The position numbers and the translations under genes are program-made. Of a stretch of 64,000 nucleotides of DNA, positions 44,533 through 53,420 are shown piece by piece. The notes below the pieces were generated by a model that saw only the letters and a list, made by a program, of their open reading frames with translations, made no database searches and had not been told where the DNA came from. Source of the stretch: Alteriqipengyuania bathyomarina_B (GTDB taxonomy: Bacteria > Pseudomonadota > Alphaproteobacteria > Sphingomonadales > Sphingomonadaceae); assembly GCF_038594605.1 (NCBI RefSeq), contig NZ_JBCFZM010000001.1, forward strand, positions 372,001-436,000, written 5' to 3'. The stretch's first letter is position 1. Each line of letters begins with the position of its first letter.

Positions 44533-44702
44533 GGGGAAATCCTGTAAATTGCTCGGCTTTCACCTAGCGTCTGCGGCGCAAGGTGCAAGGGCACACTAAA
44601 GTCCGTGTTGGCGATCGAGCCGGCGCCTGACACACCTGACACACTGTCCTGAGGGCAAAATCGCCCGCCGCCGACTGGTGGCGAATAGAGCGGGACAAAG
44701 AT

Positions 44703-45491
44703 ATGAAGGCGTTGCAGGATCACCGGGCCGCCATAGGGTCCGGGACGGGGGTAGGACAGGTGGTGGAACGGGCAATCATTTTCGGTGCGACCGGCGGGAT
44801 CGGGGCCGCGCTGGTTGCCGGTCTGCTCGAGCGCGGCATCTCGACCGTGTTCGCGGCGTCGCGCAACAAGCCCGAAGGGCTGCCGGCGGGGGCCCGGTGG
44901 GTCCGGTTCGATCTGGACAACGAAGCCAGCATCGCGGCGGCTGCCCAGGCGACCGGTTCCGAACCTCTCGATCTGGTAATCGTGGCGAGCGGTGTGCTTA
45001 CTCTGCCCGCGCAAGACGGGTCGGGCGGCGTGGGGCCGGAGCGCAGTTTCAGGCAGGTCGAGCCGGACGCGATGGCCCGCGTTCTGTATCTCAACACGGT
45101 CGGCCCGGCGCTGGTGGCGAAACATTTTCTCCCGCTGCTGCCGCGCGACCGGCGCAGCGTTTTCGCTGCGCTAACCGCGCGGGTCGGGTCGATTTCCGAC
45201 AACCGGATCGGGGGCTGGCATTCCTACCGGGCGAGCAAGGCCGCGCTCAACATGCTGATCCGCAATTACGCGATCGAGCTGGGCCGCACGCACAGGCAGG
45301 CGGTTTGCGTCGCGCTGCATCCCGGCACTGTGGATACCTCGCTGTCCGAGCCGTTTCAGGCCAATCTGCCTGAGGGCCAGCTCACGCCGCCCATGCAAGC
45401 CGCACGCAATCTGCTGGCAGTGATCGACGGTCTGACACCGGACGACAGCGGTCGGTTGTTCGATTGGGCCGGAGAACGGGTGGAATTTTGA
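44703..45491 (+). CDS. Short-chain dehydrogenase/reductase (SDR)
   Basis: NAD(P)-dependent oxidoreductase. The cofactor motif is IIFGATGGIGAALV, the active-site YxxxK is in WHSYRASKAALNMLIRNYAIEL, and VALHPGTVDTSLSEPF resembles CsgA/C-factor-like SDRs. The longest form starts at ATG 44703 (262 residues); GTG 44760 or 44763 just before the Rossmann strand, with a purine-rich site (gtaggacag) upstream, would give a more usual N-terminus. Substrate unknown. It is divergent from sdhB and convergent with the dehalogenase gene. Confidence 0.88.
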   Translation: MKALQDHRAAIGSGTGVGQVVERAIIFGATGGIGAALVAGLLERGISTVFAASRNKPEGLPAGARWVRFDLDNEASIAAAAQATGSEPLDLVIVASGVLTLPAQDGSGGVGPERSFRQVEPDAMARVLYLNTVGPALVAKHFLPLLPRDRRSVFAALTARVGSISDNRIGGWHSYRASKAALNMLIRNYAIELGRTHRQAVCVALHPGTVDTSLSEPFQANLPEGQLTPPMQAARNLLAVIDGLTPDDSGRLFDWAGERVEF

Positions 45492-45515
45492 TCGACCACC
45501 GAAATAGGGCGGGGC

Positions 45516-46412
45516 CTAGACCCCCGCGCGCCTGGCTGTTTCGATAATCGCCGCCGCAAAGCCTTCCGGATCGTCTTCCTGTATGAAGTGATGGCCCTTC
45601 AGGCTCCGGTGCAGCGGGTTGTCCTTCGCACCGGGCACACGGTCGCGAAACTTCGCATCGCCGCCCCGGGTGATCGGGTCGCGGTTCGAAAATGCGCAGG
45701 TGAAAGGCTTGTCGAACACCTGCAGCTTTTTCCACGCGCGTTCCTGATCGGGTACCGCCTCGTTCTCGCCCAGCGGCACAAGTGACGGGAAAATGCGCGC
45801 GCCCGCCTTACTCTTGCGGTTAGGGAAGGGCGCTTCGTAGGCGGCAACCTCCGCCTTGCTCAATTCGCGCACCGTCGCCTGCTGGAGGATTTTGCCGATC
45901 GGGAAAATCGGGCTGAATTTCGAGAACCTGCGCCATTTCCTGAAGGCCGAAGGAGCAGGCTCGCCCGCCGGCAGGCCCCCATTGGAGAGCACAACAGCCG
46001 CGAAAAGGTCCGGCGCATCGGCAACCAGCCGGAGCCCGATCAGCGATCCCCAGTCCTGACAGGCAAGCACGATGTCTTTCAGATTCATTGCGTCGAGCCA
46101 GTCGCGCATCCACGCGACGTGCAGCGCGTAGGAATATTCGCTTGTCTTCGTAAGCTTGTCCGACTTGCCGAACCCGATCAGATCGGGCGCGAGCACGCGG
46201 TAGCCGGCCTCTACGACCGGGCCGATCATGTGGCGGTAGAGATAGCTCCAGCTCGGTTCGCCATGCATCATCAGGACGGGAGGTGCATCACGCGGCCCCT
46301 CGTCGAGATAATGCACCCGCAGCCCTTCGCGCAGCGTGTAGTAGTTCGGCTTGAAGGGGTAGTCGGGCAGGTTGGTGAAGCGGTGATCGGGCGTGCGGTA
46401 GGCGAGGCTCAT
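45516..46412 (-). CDS. Haloalkane dehalogenase (subfamily I-like)
   Basis: 298-residue alpha/beta hydrolase expected to release halide and an alcohol from haloalkanes. The nucleophile/halide-binding pair is D120-W121 in ACQDWGSLIGL, the oxyanion segment MMHGEPSWSYLYRHM has E52, the acid is D245 in SNRDPITRGG and the base H275 in GHHFIQED. The overall pattern, with HGEP and the acid after the cap, is like DhlA (HLD-I). The second halide-stabilising tryptophan of the cap cannot be placed with certainty; W160 is a candidate. It stands alone; an epoxide hydrolase is excluded by the tryptophan after the nucleophile. Confidence 0.88.
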   Translation of the reverse strand: MSLAYRTPDHRFTNLPDYPFKPNYYTLREGLRVHYLDEGPRDAPPVLMMHGEPSWSYLYRHMIGPVVEAGYRVLAPDLIGFGKSDKLTKTSEYSYALHVAWMRDWLDAMNLKDIVLACQDWGSLIGLRLVADAPDLFAAVVLSNGGLPAGEPAPSAFRKWRRFSKFSPIFPIGKILQQATVRELSKAEVAAYEAPFPNRKSKAGARIFPSLVPLGENEAVPDQERAWKKLQVFDKPFTCAFSNRDPITRGGDAKFRDRVPGAKDNPLHRSLKGHHFIQEDDPEGFAAAIIETARRAGV

Positions 46413-46477
46413 TCGAGATGGTCCTTGAGTAATTCCTGCCGCACGCCGCGCATCACGCGTCGTCGATCATGTGCCGA

Positions 46478-49384
46478 TCAGGCGCCGAAAGTGCGCTGCC
46501 ACCAGCCACCGCGACGAGGCTTGCCATCGCCGGTATCGCCACCCGTCTCACCAGCGGTGTCGCTACCACCGCCAGCACTATCGTCGGCGCCGGCGTTTCC
46601 CACCGACTGATCGGCCGCTTCCTGCGGATCGGTGGGCGTATCCTCCGGACCCGCGACCACTGCGATATCGTCGGTCAGCTGATCCTTGGCGGCAGGTTTG
46701 GCAGCCGCCTTGGCAGGAGCCTTCCGGGTGCGCGCCGCAGGCTTCTTGGCCGGAGCCTTTTCAGCCTTCTCGGTCTGCTCGTCTGCCTTGGCGTCGCCAT
46801 CGTCGGCCTTCTTGGCGCGCGAACGGCGGGGCTTGGGCTTGGGCTTTTCCTCGGCGCTATCTGCCGTCGAGCCATCCTCGGCAGCGGGTTCATCGGCTTT
46901 CTTGGCACGCGAGCGACGCTTGGGCGCGGGCTTTTCGTCCGCCTTGGCATCCGCTGTCTCGTCGCCCGACTGTTCTTCGGGCTTGGGATCGGCCTTCTTG
47001 GCGCGTGAGCGGCGCGGCTTCGGCGTTGCCTCGGGCTTCTCCTCGGACGCCTCTTCCGCGGTCTCCGGCGAATCCTCGGGCCCGGCGACCACCGGCATGT
47101 CTTCTACGACCTGCTCGGAGATGTCCTGTTGCGTGTCCGAAGGGGTGCCATCGTCCTGCTTCTTGCGACGACCCCGACCGCCACGGCTGCGGCGCTTGCG
47201 GGGCTTTTCGTCGCCATCGTCGCTTTCGCTATTGCGATCTGAGGAGTCCGGGCGATCGGAAGTGTCGGACGATGCGTCCGAATCGCCGTCCGAATCCTGG
47301 TTTTCGCCACCATCACGGTTCTTGTTGCGACCGCGCCCGCCACGCCGCCGACGACGTTTCTTCTTCGGACGGCCGTCATCGGAGTCATTATCGTCGGATG
47401 AAGAGGACGATGAATTGTCCCGGTCATCCCGATCATCGCTATCGTCGGCCTCGTCCTCGACTTCGTCATCTTCCTCGATGACGATCGGTTCGAACTTGGG
47501 AGCCTCGGCGGGGCGCGGGCCGGAGCTGGAGACGTTCATCTTCGCGCCTTCGTCCTCGCCTTCGGGGACGACTTCCACGGTTACGCCGTAACGCTGCTCG
47601 ATCTCCTGCAACTCGGCACGCTTGGAATTGAGCAGATAGACCGCCGCTTCGGTGCTGGCCGACAGGGTGATGACGGTGCCCTTGCCCTTGGCAGCCTCGT
47701 CCTCTATCAGGCGCAGCGCGGAAAGACCGGCGCTGGACGCGGTGCGAACGAGCCCCGTGCCGTCGCAATGCGGGCATTCGCGGGTCGTCGCCTCGAGCAC
47801 GCCCGTGCGCAGGCGCTGGCGGCTCATTTCCATCAGGCCGAAGCCCGAAATGCGGCCGACCTGGATGCGCGCGCGATCGTTCTTCAGCGCGTCCTTCATC
47901 GCGCGCTCGACCTTCCGGACGTTCGAGCTGTAATCCATGTCGATGAAGTCGATCACGACCAGACCAGCCATGTCGCGCAGGCGCAGCTGGCGGGCGATTT
48001 CCTTGGCCGCTTCCAGATTGGTCGCGGTCGCGGTCTGCTCGATCCCGTGCTCCTTGGTGGACCTCCCCGAGTTGATGTCGATCGACACCAGCGCCTCGGT
48101 CGGGTTGATGACCAGATAGCCACCCGATTTGAGCTGCACGACCGGTTCGTACATCGCGCGCAGCTGGTCTTCCGCGCCATAGCGCTGGAACATCGGCACG
48201 GGGTCGGAATAAGGTTTCACCCGCCGCGCGTGGCTGGGCATCAGCAGCTTCATGAAAGCCTTGGCGGATTTGTAGCCGTCCTCACCCTCGACCACGACTT
48301 CCTCGATCTCGCGATTATAGATGTCGCGGATCGCGCGCTTGATGAGGTCGCTGTCCGAATGGATCAGCGATGGCGCGCTGGAGCCGAGCGTTCGCTCACG
48401 AATCTCGTCCCACAGCCGCGCAAGATAGTCGAAATCGCGCTTGATCTCGGTCTTTGTGCGGCTGAGGCCGGCGGTGCGCACGATCAGGCCCATCGAACGC
48501 GGAAGCTTGAGATCGCCGACGATCTGCTTGAGCCGCTTGCGGTCGCTCGCGCTTGAGATCTTGCGCGAAATGCCACCGCCGTGGCTGCTGTTTGGCATCA
48601 GCACGGTGTAGCGACCGGCGAGGCTGAGATAGGTGGTGAGCGCCGCGCCTTTGTTGCCGCGCTCTTCTTTCACGACCTGGACGAGCAGCACCTGACGGCG
48701 CTGGATGACGTCCTGGATCTTGTAGCGGCGACGCAATGCCTGGCGGCGTGCGCGGGCCTCGTCGACTTCCTTGGCGCGGCTGCGATTGCCCGAACCCTGC
48801 CGACGCGGGCCGCCACGGCCCTTTCGGCCGCCCCGACCACGCCGACGGCCATTGCCGTCGGCGCTTTCCTCGTCGCCATCATCGTCATCGGAACCGTCGT
48901 CGTCATCGTCGTCCGAGTGGCCTTCCTCGATCGTGGAGACCTTGTCCTTGTCCGAGGTGTCGATTTCCTCGAGCCCGTCTTCGGCGAGGTCTTCGGCCAG
49001 CGCTTCGGCGGATTCATCGTCTTCGGCGTCGTATTCGTCGCCCGGCATGTGCCCGGCGTCTTCTTCCTCGGAACGCAGACGCTCTTCTTCCGCTGCCGCC
49101 TCGGCTTCTTCGGCGAGCAGCGCGTCGCGATCTTCCTTGGGGATCTGGTAATAGTCCGGATGAATCTCGCTAAAGGCGAGGAACCCGTGCCGGTTGCCGC
49201 CGAAATCGACGAATGCTGCCTGGAGAGACGGTTCTACCCGCGTGACCTTGGCGAGGTAGATGTTGCCCTTGATCTGTTTGTGTTCAGCCGACTCGAAGTC
49301 GAATTCTTCTATCCGGTTGCCCTTGAGGACCGCCACACGGGTTTCTTCCGCGTGGCGCGCATCGATAAGCATGCGCTGTGCCAT
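46478..49384 (-). CDS. rne: Ribonuclease E
   Basis: Essential endoribonuclease, 968 residues. The N-terminus MAQRMLIDARHAEETRVAVLKGNRIEEFDFE and S1 domain are interrupted by an acidic then Arg/Gly-rich insertion (about 95-205), typical of alphaproteobacteria. The catalytic aspartates are in VVIDFIDMDY and the DRARIQVGRISGFGLMEMSRQRLR region; the Zn-link is CPHCDGTG. The C-terminal third (from about 640) is low-complexity Asp/Ser/Arg/Lys with three RRSRAKKAD-like repeats and an Ala/Lys/Pro tail, likely the RNA/degradosome scaffold. The binding site ggagaaatatca precedes the ATG. Confidence 0.96.
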   Translation of the reverse strand: MAQRMLIDARHAEETRVAVLKGNRIEEFDFESAEHKQIKGNIYLAKVTRVEPSLQAAFVDFGGNRHGFLAFSEIHPDYYQIPKEDRDALLAEEAEAAAEEERLRSEEEDAGHMPGDEYDAEDDESAEALAEDLAEDGLEEIDTSDKDKVSTIEEGHSDDDDDDGSDDDDGDEESADGNGRRRGRGGRKGRGGPRRQGSGNRSRAKEVDEARARRQALRRRYKIQDVIQRRQVLLVQVVKEERGNKGAALTTYLSLAGRYTVLMPNSSHGGGISRKISSASDRKRLKQIVGDLKLPRSMGLIVRTAGLSRTKTEIKRDFDYLARLWDEIRERTLGSSAPSLIHSDSDLIKRAIRDIYNREIEEVVVEGEDGYKSAKAFMKLLMPSHARRVKPYSDPVPMFQRYGAEDQLRAMYEPVVQLKSGGYLVINPTEALVSIDINSGRSTKEHGIEQTATATNLEAAKEIARQLRLRDMAGLVVIDFIDMDYSSNVRKVERAMKDALKNDRARIQVGRISGFGLMEMSRQRLRTGVLEATTRECPHCDGTGLVRTASSAGLSALRLIEDEAAKGKGTVITLSASTEAAVYLLNSKRAELQEIEQRYGVTVEVVPEGEDEGAKMNVSSSGPRPAEAPKFEPIVIEEDDEVEDEADDSDDRDDRDNSSSSSSDDNDSDDGRPKKKRRRRRGGRGRNKNRDGGENQDSDGDSDASSDTSDRPDSSDRNSESDDGDEKPRKRRSRGGRGRRKKQDDGTPSDTQQDISEQVVEDMPVVAGPEDSPETAEEASEEKPEATPKPRRSRAKKADPKPEEQSGDETADAKADEKPAPKRRSRAKKADEPAAEDGSTADSAEEKPKPKPRRSRAKKADDGDAKADEQTEKAEKAPAKKPAARTRKAPAKAAAKPAAKDQLTDDIAVVAGPEDTPTDPQEAADQSVGNAGADDSAGGGSDTAGETGGDTGDGKPRRGGWWQRTFGA
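46802..47014 (-). repeat. Three RRSRAKKAD-coding repeats in the RNase E scaffold region
   Basis: Three near-identical 27-bp units coding for RRSRAKKAD lie at 46802-46828, 46892-46918 and 46988-47014 in the 3' part of rne. They are separated by acidic spacers rich in Glu/Asp/Pro. The protein segments are basic and probably bind RNA, as arginine-rich regions of RNase E do in other bacteria. The spacing of about 96 and 90 bp suggests a tandem duplication origin. Confidence 0.7.
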
Positions 49385-49839
49385 TGATATTTCTCCACGC
49401 GCCTTGCGCGCCGACCCTGCCCTGTTGCGGGCGGTCGGCTGAGAAGCGCGTTATCTGTGATAAAAAACTGCCCGGCCCTGCGGCCATGGCGAGATGGGAA
49501 ATCCCTCGTCGGCCGGTTGCCGGGCCAGCGGGGAGCGTATGTGTCTGCGACCAGGCGCACGTCTGCCGACATGTGAACCACCTGTCCGGCCCCCGCAGCG
49601 CACGCGTCCGCGCGGTCGTGAGACCTGGCGGTTTCGAGTGGGCGGGGGGTGCGCATTGGTCGCATCAACCTGTAATCTTGTTATGCCACCACGCGAACGG
49701 ATCGCCGCGTGGCTAATGTAATATCCCGATCGCTTGCGGCCTGCAGAACCGGAAAAACGGTCCTTTCAAGGGCCTCGCGCCTCGTGACCCAATCTGGCTA
49801 GCATCGTGCGCAAGTCGCGGCAACTCTATTGCGCTGGCG
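49385..49839. other. Divergent intergenic region between rne and the amidase gene (455 bp)
   Basis: The only gene-free stretch longer than 300 bp. It holds the rne leader (minus strand) with a strong hairpin at 49410-49439, a T-run on the minus strand at about 49465-49470 that lacks a convincing stem, and the promoter zone of the amidase gene on the plus strand near 49660-49720 (AT-richer, for example around 49711). Short frames here lack ribosome binding sites and coding bias. No tRNA or CRISPR structure was seen. Confidence 0.6.
49410..49439 (-). promoter_or_regulatory. Hairpin in the 5' leader of rne
   Basis: GCCGACC (49410-49416) pairs with GGTCGGC (49433-49439), and the inner GCCC (49419-49422) with GGGC (49429-49432), leaving a six-base loop and a two-base bulge. 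The stem ends 25 bases upstream of the rne start codon, within the transcribed leader. In E. coli, a leader hairpin of rne mediates autoregulation by RNase E; a comparable role here is an inference. Confidence 0.6.
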
Positions 49840-50736
49840 ATGCGCGGCCTTTTACAGCGGGCCTACATGGTGCGCTTCTTTCAGATCCTGGCAATTTTCC
49901 TGTTACCGGTCCTGCTGGTGGGTGGGCTGTATGTCTTCGGCCTGAGCCTGCCGGTCCCACATCTCGGGCGCGACTATGTCATCAGCCTGGTGCTGCCCGA
50001 GGCTGGCCAGCCGCTCGATCTGCCCACGATCTACGGCCCGCCCGACAATTCGCGTCCGCTGGTGGTGATCGATGCGGGGCACGGCGGCAAGGACCCGGGG
50101 ACGGTTTCGGGAGGGCGGCGAGAGAAGGACATCGTGCTCGCCCTGGCGCTGGAGTTGAAGGAGCGATTGCTGGATGAGGGCGGTATTCGCGTCGCGCTCA
50201 CGCGGGAAGACGACACCTTCCTGGTCCTGCAGGAACGCCCCGAAATCGCGCGTCGCTTGAATGCCGATCTGTTCATCTCGCTGCATGCGGACAGCGCGGG
50301 CGATTATACCCGGGCTTCCGGCGCGAGCGTCTATACCCTGTCGAGCGAGGCATCGAGCGAGGCGGCTGCCCGGTTCGCCAATCGCGAGAACAATGCCGAT
50401 CTGCTGAACGGCGTGGTGGTTAAGAACCAGAGCGATCCGGTAAACGATATTCTCGTCGAGCTCTCGCAGCGCCGCGTTCAGGAGACGAGCCGCGAGTTCG
50501 GGAGACTGATCGAGCGCGAAGGGCAGGGGCGCCACCGCTTCCATTCGCAGACCCAGCGCTCCGCCGCGCTGGCGGTGCTGCGCGCGCCCGATGTTCCCGC
50601 CGTGCTGTTCGAAGTCGGCTTCCTGACCAATCCCGAGGATGCGGAGCGGCTATCTTCCCCAGAGGGGCAGGAGGAGTTTGCCGAGTTCGTCGCGCAGGCG
50701 ATCCGTGTGTTCTTCGCCCGCCAGTCGGTCTCCTAG
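49840..50736 (+). CDS. N-acetylmuramoyl-L-alanine amidase (Amidase_3)
   Basis: Cell-wall amidase, 298 residues, with an N-terminal membrane anchor or uncleaved signal (about 11-36, VRFFQILAIFLLPVLLVGGLYVFGLSL). The Zn ligands and catalytic glutamate are in VVIDAGHGGKDPG, GGRREKDIVL, LFISLHADSA and VLFEVGFLTN, as in AmiC. ATG 49840 is the longest start; ATG 49867 would shorten the N-region but keep the anchor. The PBP1A gene follows 90 bp later. Confidence 0.93.
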   Translation: MRGLLQRAYMVRFFQILAIFLLPVLLVGGLYVFGLSLPVPHLGRDYVISLVLPEAGQPLDLPTIYGPPDNSRPLVVIDAGHGGKDPGTVSGGRREKDIVLALALELKERLLDEGGIRVALTREDDTFLVLQERPEIARRLNADLFISLHADSAGDYTRASGASVYTLSSEASSEAAARFANRENNADLLNGVVVKNQSDPVNDILVELSQRRVQETSREFGRLIEREGQGRHRFHSQTQRSAALAVLRAPDVPAVLFEVGFLTNPEDAERLSSPEGQEEFAEFVAQAIRVFFARQSVS

Positions 50737-50825
50737 ATCGCGCGATTTTTGCGAAAAGGATCGGGCATGTTCACCTTTGGTTATGGCGATTCTCTTCAAG
50801 CCCGTGCTAGGGGCTGCCTCGCATC

Positions 50826-53318
50826 ATGACCGAAATCGACGTCGAACATCTTCGCTACCGGATCCAGCGCGGATCGTCGGACGCCTTTGCCGAGTTCAGG
50901 CAGACCTGGCGGGATAACTGGGCTGTGCGCTGGATCGTCTACGGCACCGCGGCGCTGCTGGTGCTGTTCGCGGTTGCATGGTTCCTGATCGGGCGCGACC
51001 TGCCCGACGCGACTGCCTTGCAGGATTACGAGACTCCGCTGCCCACCGTGGTGCGCGGCAATGACGGCGAAATCGTGGGCAGCTATGCGCGCGACCGGCG
51101 GGTTCAGCTGGATTATGTCGATTTTCCCGCGCCGCTGGTCAACGCCTTCCTGTCTGCGGAGGACGAGACGTTCTGGAGCCACAATGGCGTCGACATCACC
51201 GGCACCCTCAACGCGGTGCTCGACTATGCGCGCAAGGCGGGCACGGACGAGCGCGCGGTCGGCGGTTCCACCATTACCCAGCAGGTCGCCAAGAACGTTC
51301 TGCTGAGCGACGAATATTCGATCACCCGCAAGCTCAAGGAAATGCTGGTCGCAAGGCGGATCGAGCAGACCTTGACCAAGCAGGAAATCATCACCCTCTA
51401 TCTCAACGAGATTCCTCTCGGACGGCGCAGCTTCGGGGTGCAGGCGGCAGCGCGCGCCTATTTCGACAAGGATGTCGGCGATCTCGACCTGCACGAGATG
51501 GCGTTCCTTTCGATCTTGCCCAAGGCTCCCGAACGCTATGGGCGCGAAAAGTACGAGGACATGGCGATTACGCGCCGCAATTACGTTCTCGACAAGATGG
51601 CGGAGAATGGCTGGGCGACTGATTCCGCCGTGGCCGCCGCCAAGGCCGAGCCGCTTGGGCTGACGTCGGGCGCGGCTTCGATCCGCAACGCCGATGCGGG
51701 CTATTTCATCGAGGAAGTGCGTCGCCAGTTGCTCGATCGCTTTGGCGAGACGGCGGAAGACGGCCCCAACAGCGTTTACGCAGGCGGCCTGTGGGTGCGC
51801 ACCTCGCTCGACCTCGATTATCAGGACGCAGCCCGCGACGCTTTGCGCAAGGGCATGATGCGCTACCACGGATCACGAGGATTGAGCGGGCCGATCGCCA
51901 CGCTCGATCCCAGCAAGGGCGACCTTACGAGCCAGCTTGCCAGCGCGAATATCGGCATCAACTACGAAGACTGGCGCGTGGCGGTGTTCACCGGCTCGGG
52001 TGCGATCGGCTTTTCGGATGGCGAGACCGCGACGCTTAACGGCGGGCCGAACTCGCTCCAGCTCGGTGACGTGATCGCAGTGCGCCCGCAGGGCAATGCG
52101 TGGCGCGTCGCGACCATTCCCGATGCGGCAGGCGGTTTGATCGCGCAGGACCCGCAGACCGGCCGGATCATGGCGATGCAGGGCGGCTTCGACAGCCGTT
52201 TGGAAAGCTTCAACCGCGCGACCCAGGCCAATCGCCAGCCGGGCTCCACCATCAAGCCCTTCGTCTATGCCGCCGGGCTCGACCAGGGTATGACCCCCGC
52301 GACCCAGATCGAGAACGGCAGTTTCTGCGCCTATCAGGGCGAGCGTTTGGGCGAGAAATGTTTCCGCGGCGGGCGCGGCGGGTCCTATCCGATGCGTTTC
52401 GGCCTCGAGAATTCGCAGAACATCATGACCGTCCACATCGCCAACGACGCAGGCATGGCGAACGTGATCAAGACCTACGAGCGCGTCGGGATCGGTTCCT
52501 ACGACCCGTATCTCGCATTCGCACTGGGCGCGGGCGAGACGACGGTCGAGAAGATGGTCAACGCCTATTCCACGCTCGCCAACCACGGCCGCTACAATGA
52601 TCCGACCGTGATCGACTATGTGCAGGACCGCCACGGCAAGGTGATCTGGCGCGCAGACCAGCGTGCGTGCGAGGGCTGCAACAGCCCTGAATGGGATGGC
52701 TCGGCCATGCCACGCCCCGGCCCGATGGGCCGCCAGGTGATCGACGCACGCACTGCATTCCAGGTCACCCACATGCTTGAAGGCGTGATCACTCGCGGCA
52801 CAGCCAAAGTTCTTCGCGACCAGAACCTGCCGCTGTTCGGCAAGACCGGCACGACCACCGGTCCGAAGGACGTGTGGTTCATCGGAGGCACGCAGCAGCT
52901 GATGGTCGGCACCTATCTGGGCTTCGACCAGCCGCGCAACATGGGCGGCTATGCGCAGGGCGGTACGGTTGCGGCGCCGATCGTGAAGACTTTTATCCAG
53001 GAAACGCGCGATCGCTGGCGCGACAATCCGCCCGTAGCGCCGGCCGGCGTGCGGATGGTGCGGATCGACCGGCGGACCGGCGGGCGCGTGTTCGATGCCT
53101 GGCCGGGGACCGAGGATAATGCGGCGATCATCTGGGAGGCTTTCAAGCCCGATACCGAACCGCCGCGGTCGACCCGCGCTTCGGAGATCGCGGCCCAGCG
53201 GCAGGAATTGCTCGATCTGATCCGCCGTGCCCGCCGCGCCCAGGCAAGCCTCGACGCTCCGGTCGAGCGCGAGGAACCGCCCGAGAACTTCGTCGAGGAA
53301 CAGGGCGGCATCTACTAG
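50826..53318 (+). CDS. Penicillin-binding protein 1A (bifunctional transglycosylase/transpeptidase)
   Basis: 830-residue class A PBP. Membrane anchor at about 37-58 (IVYGTAALLVLFAVAWFLI). The GT51 glycosyltransferase domain has SAEDETFWSHNGVD with its catalytic Glu and GGSTITQQVAKN. The transpeptidase has S474 in PGSTIKP (SxxK), S530 in the SQN motif NSQNIM and K673 in the KTG motif FGKTGTT. An OB-like insert (about 350-440) fits PBP1A. A hairpin follows the stop. It probably acts with the adjacent amidase gene's product in cell-wall growth. Confidence 0.94.
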   Translation: MTEIDVEHLRYRIQRGSSDAFAEFRQTWRDNWAVRWIVYGTAALLVLFAVAWFLIGRDLPDATALQDYETPLPTVVRGNDGEIVGSYARDRRVQLDYVDFPAPLVNAFLSAEDETFWSHNGVDITGTLNAVLDYARKAGTDERAVGGSTITQQVAKNVLLSDEYSITRKLKEMLVARRIEQTLTKQEIITLYLNEIPLGRRSFGVQAAARAYFDKDVGDLDLHEMAFLSILPKAPERYGREKYEDMAITRRNYVLDKMAENGWATDSAVAAAKAEPLGLTSGAASIRNADAGYFIEEVRRQLLDRFGETAEDGPNSVYAGGLWVRTSLDLDYQDAARDALRKGMMRYHGSRGLSGPIATLDPSKGDLTSQLASANIGINYEDWRVAVFTGSGAIGFSDGETATLNGGPNSLQLGDVIAVRPQGNAWRVATIPDAAGGLIAQDPQTGRIMAMQGGFDSRLESFNRATQANRQPGSTIKPFVYAAGLDQGMTPATQIENGSFCAYQGERLGEKCFRGGRGGSYPMRFGLENSQNIMTVHIANDAGMANVIKTYERVGIGSYDPYLAFALGAGETTVEKMVNAYSTLANHGRYNDPTVIDYVQDRHGKVIWRADQRACEGCNSPEWDGSAMPRPGPMGRQVIDARTAFQVTHMLEGVITRGTAKVLRDQNLPLFGKTGTTTGPKDVWFIGGTQQLMVGTYLGFDQPRNMGGYAQGGTVAAPIVKTFIQETRDRWRDNPPVAPAGVRMVRIDRRTGGRVFDAWPGTEDNAAIIWEAFKPDTEPPRSTRASEIAAQRQELLDLIRRARRAQASLDAPVEREEPPENFVEEQGGIY

Positions 53319-53336
53319 CCGCTGCGTGGGCCTGAA

Positions 53337-53363
53337 GGCGTCGCCGCTTGCGTCGGCGGCGCC
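53337..53363 (+). terminator. GC-rich hairpin between PBP1A and prfB
   Basis: A ten-base stem (53337-53346 with 53354-53363, including one G-U pair) around a seven-base loop, starting 19 bp after the PBP1A stop. No T-run follows, so it would be a weak intrinsic terminator or an RNA 3'-end stabiliser. Confidence 0.4.
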
Positions 53364-53420
53364 ATCGCCCTAGCGCTTCGCGCCCCGTCTCGTGCCCGAG
53401 CAAGTGAGAGAGATCAGCCT

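Noticed and set aside
49440..49500. Intrinsic terminator or attenuator upstream of rne on the minus strand
   Set aside because: A T-run exists on the minus strand, but the preceding stem (GGCC-GCAG-GGCC) is only four base pairs.
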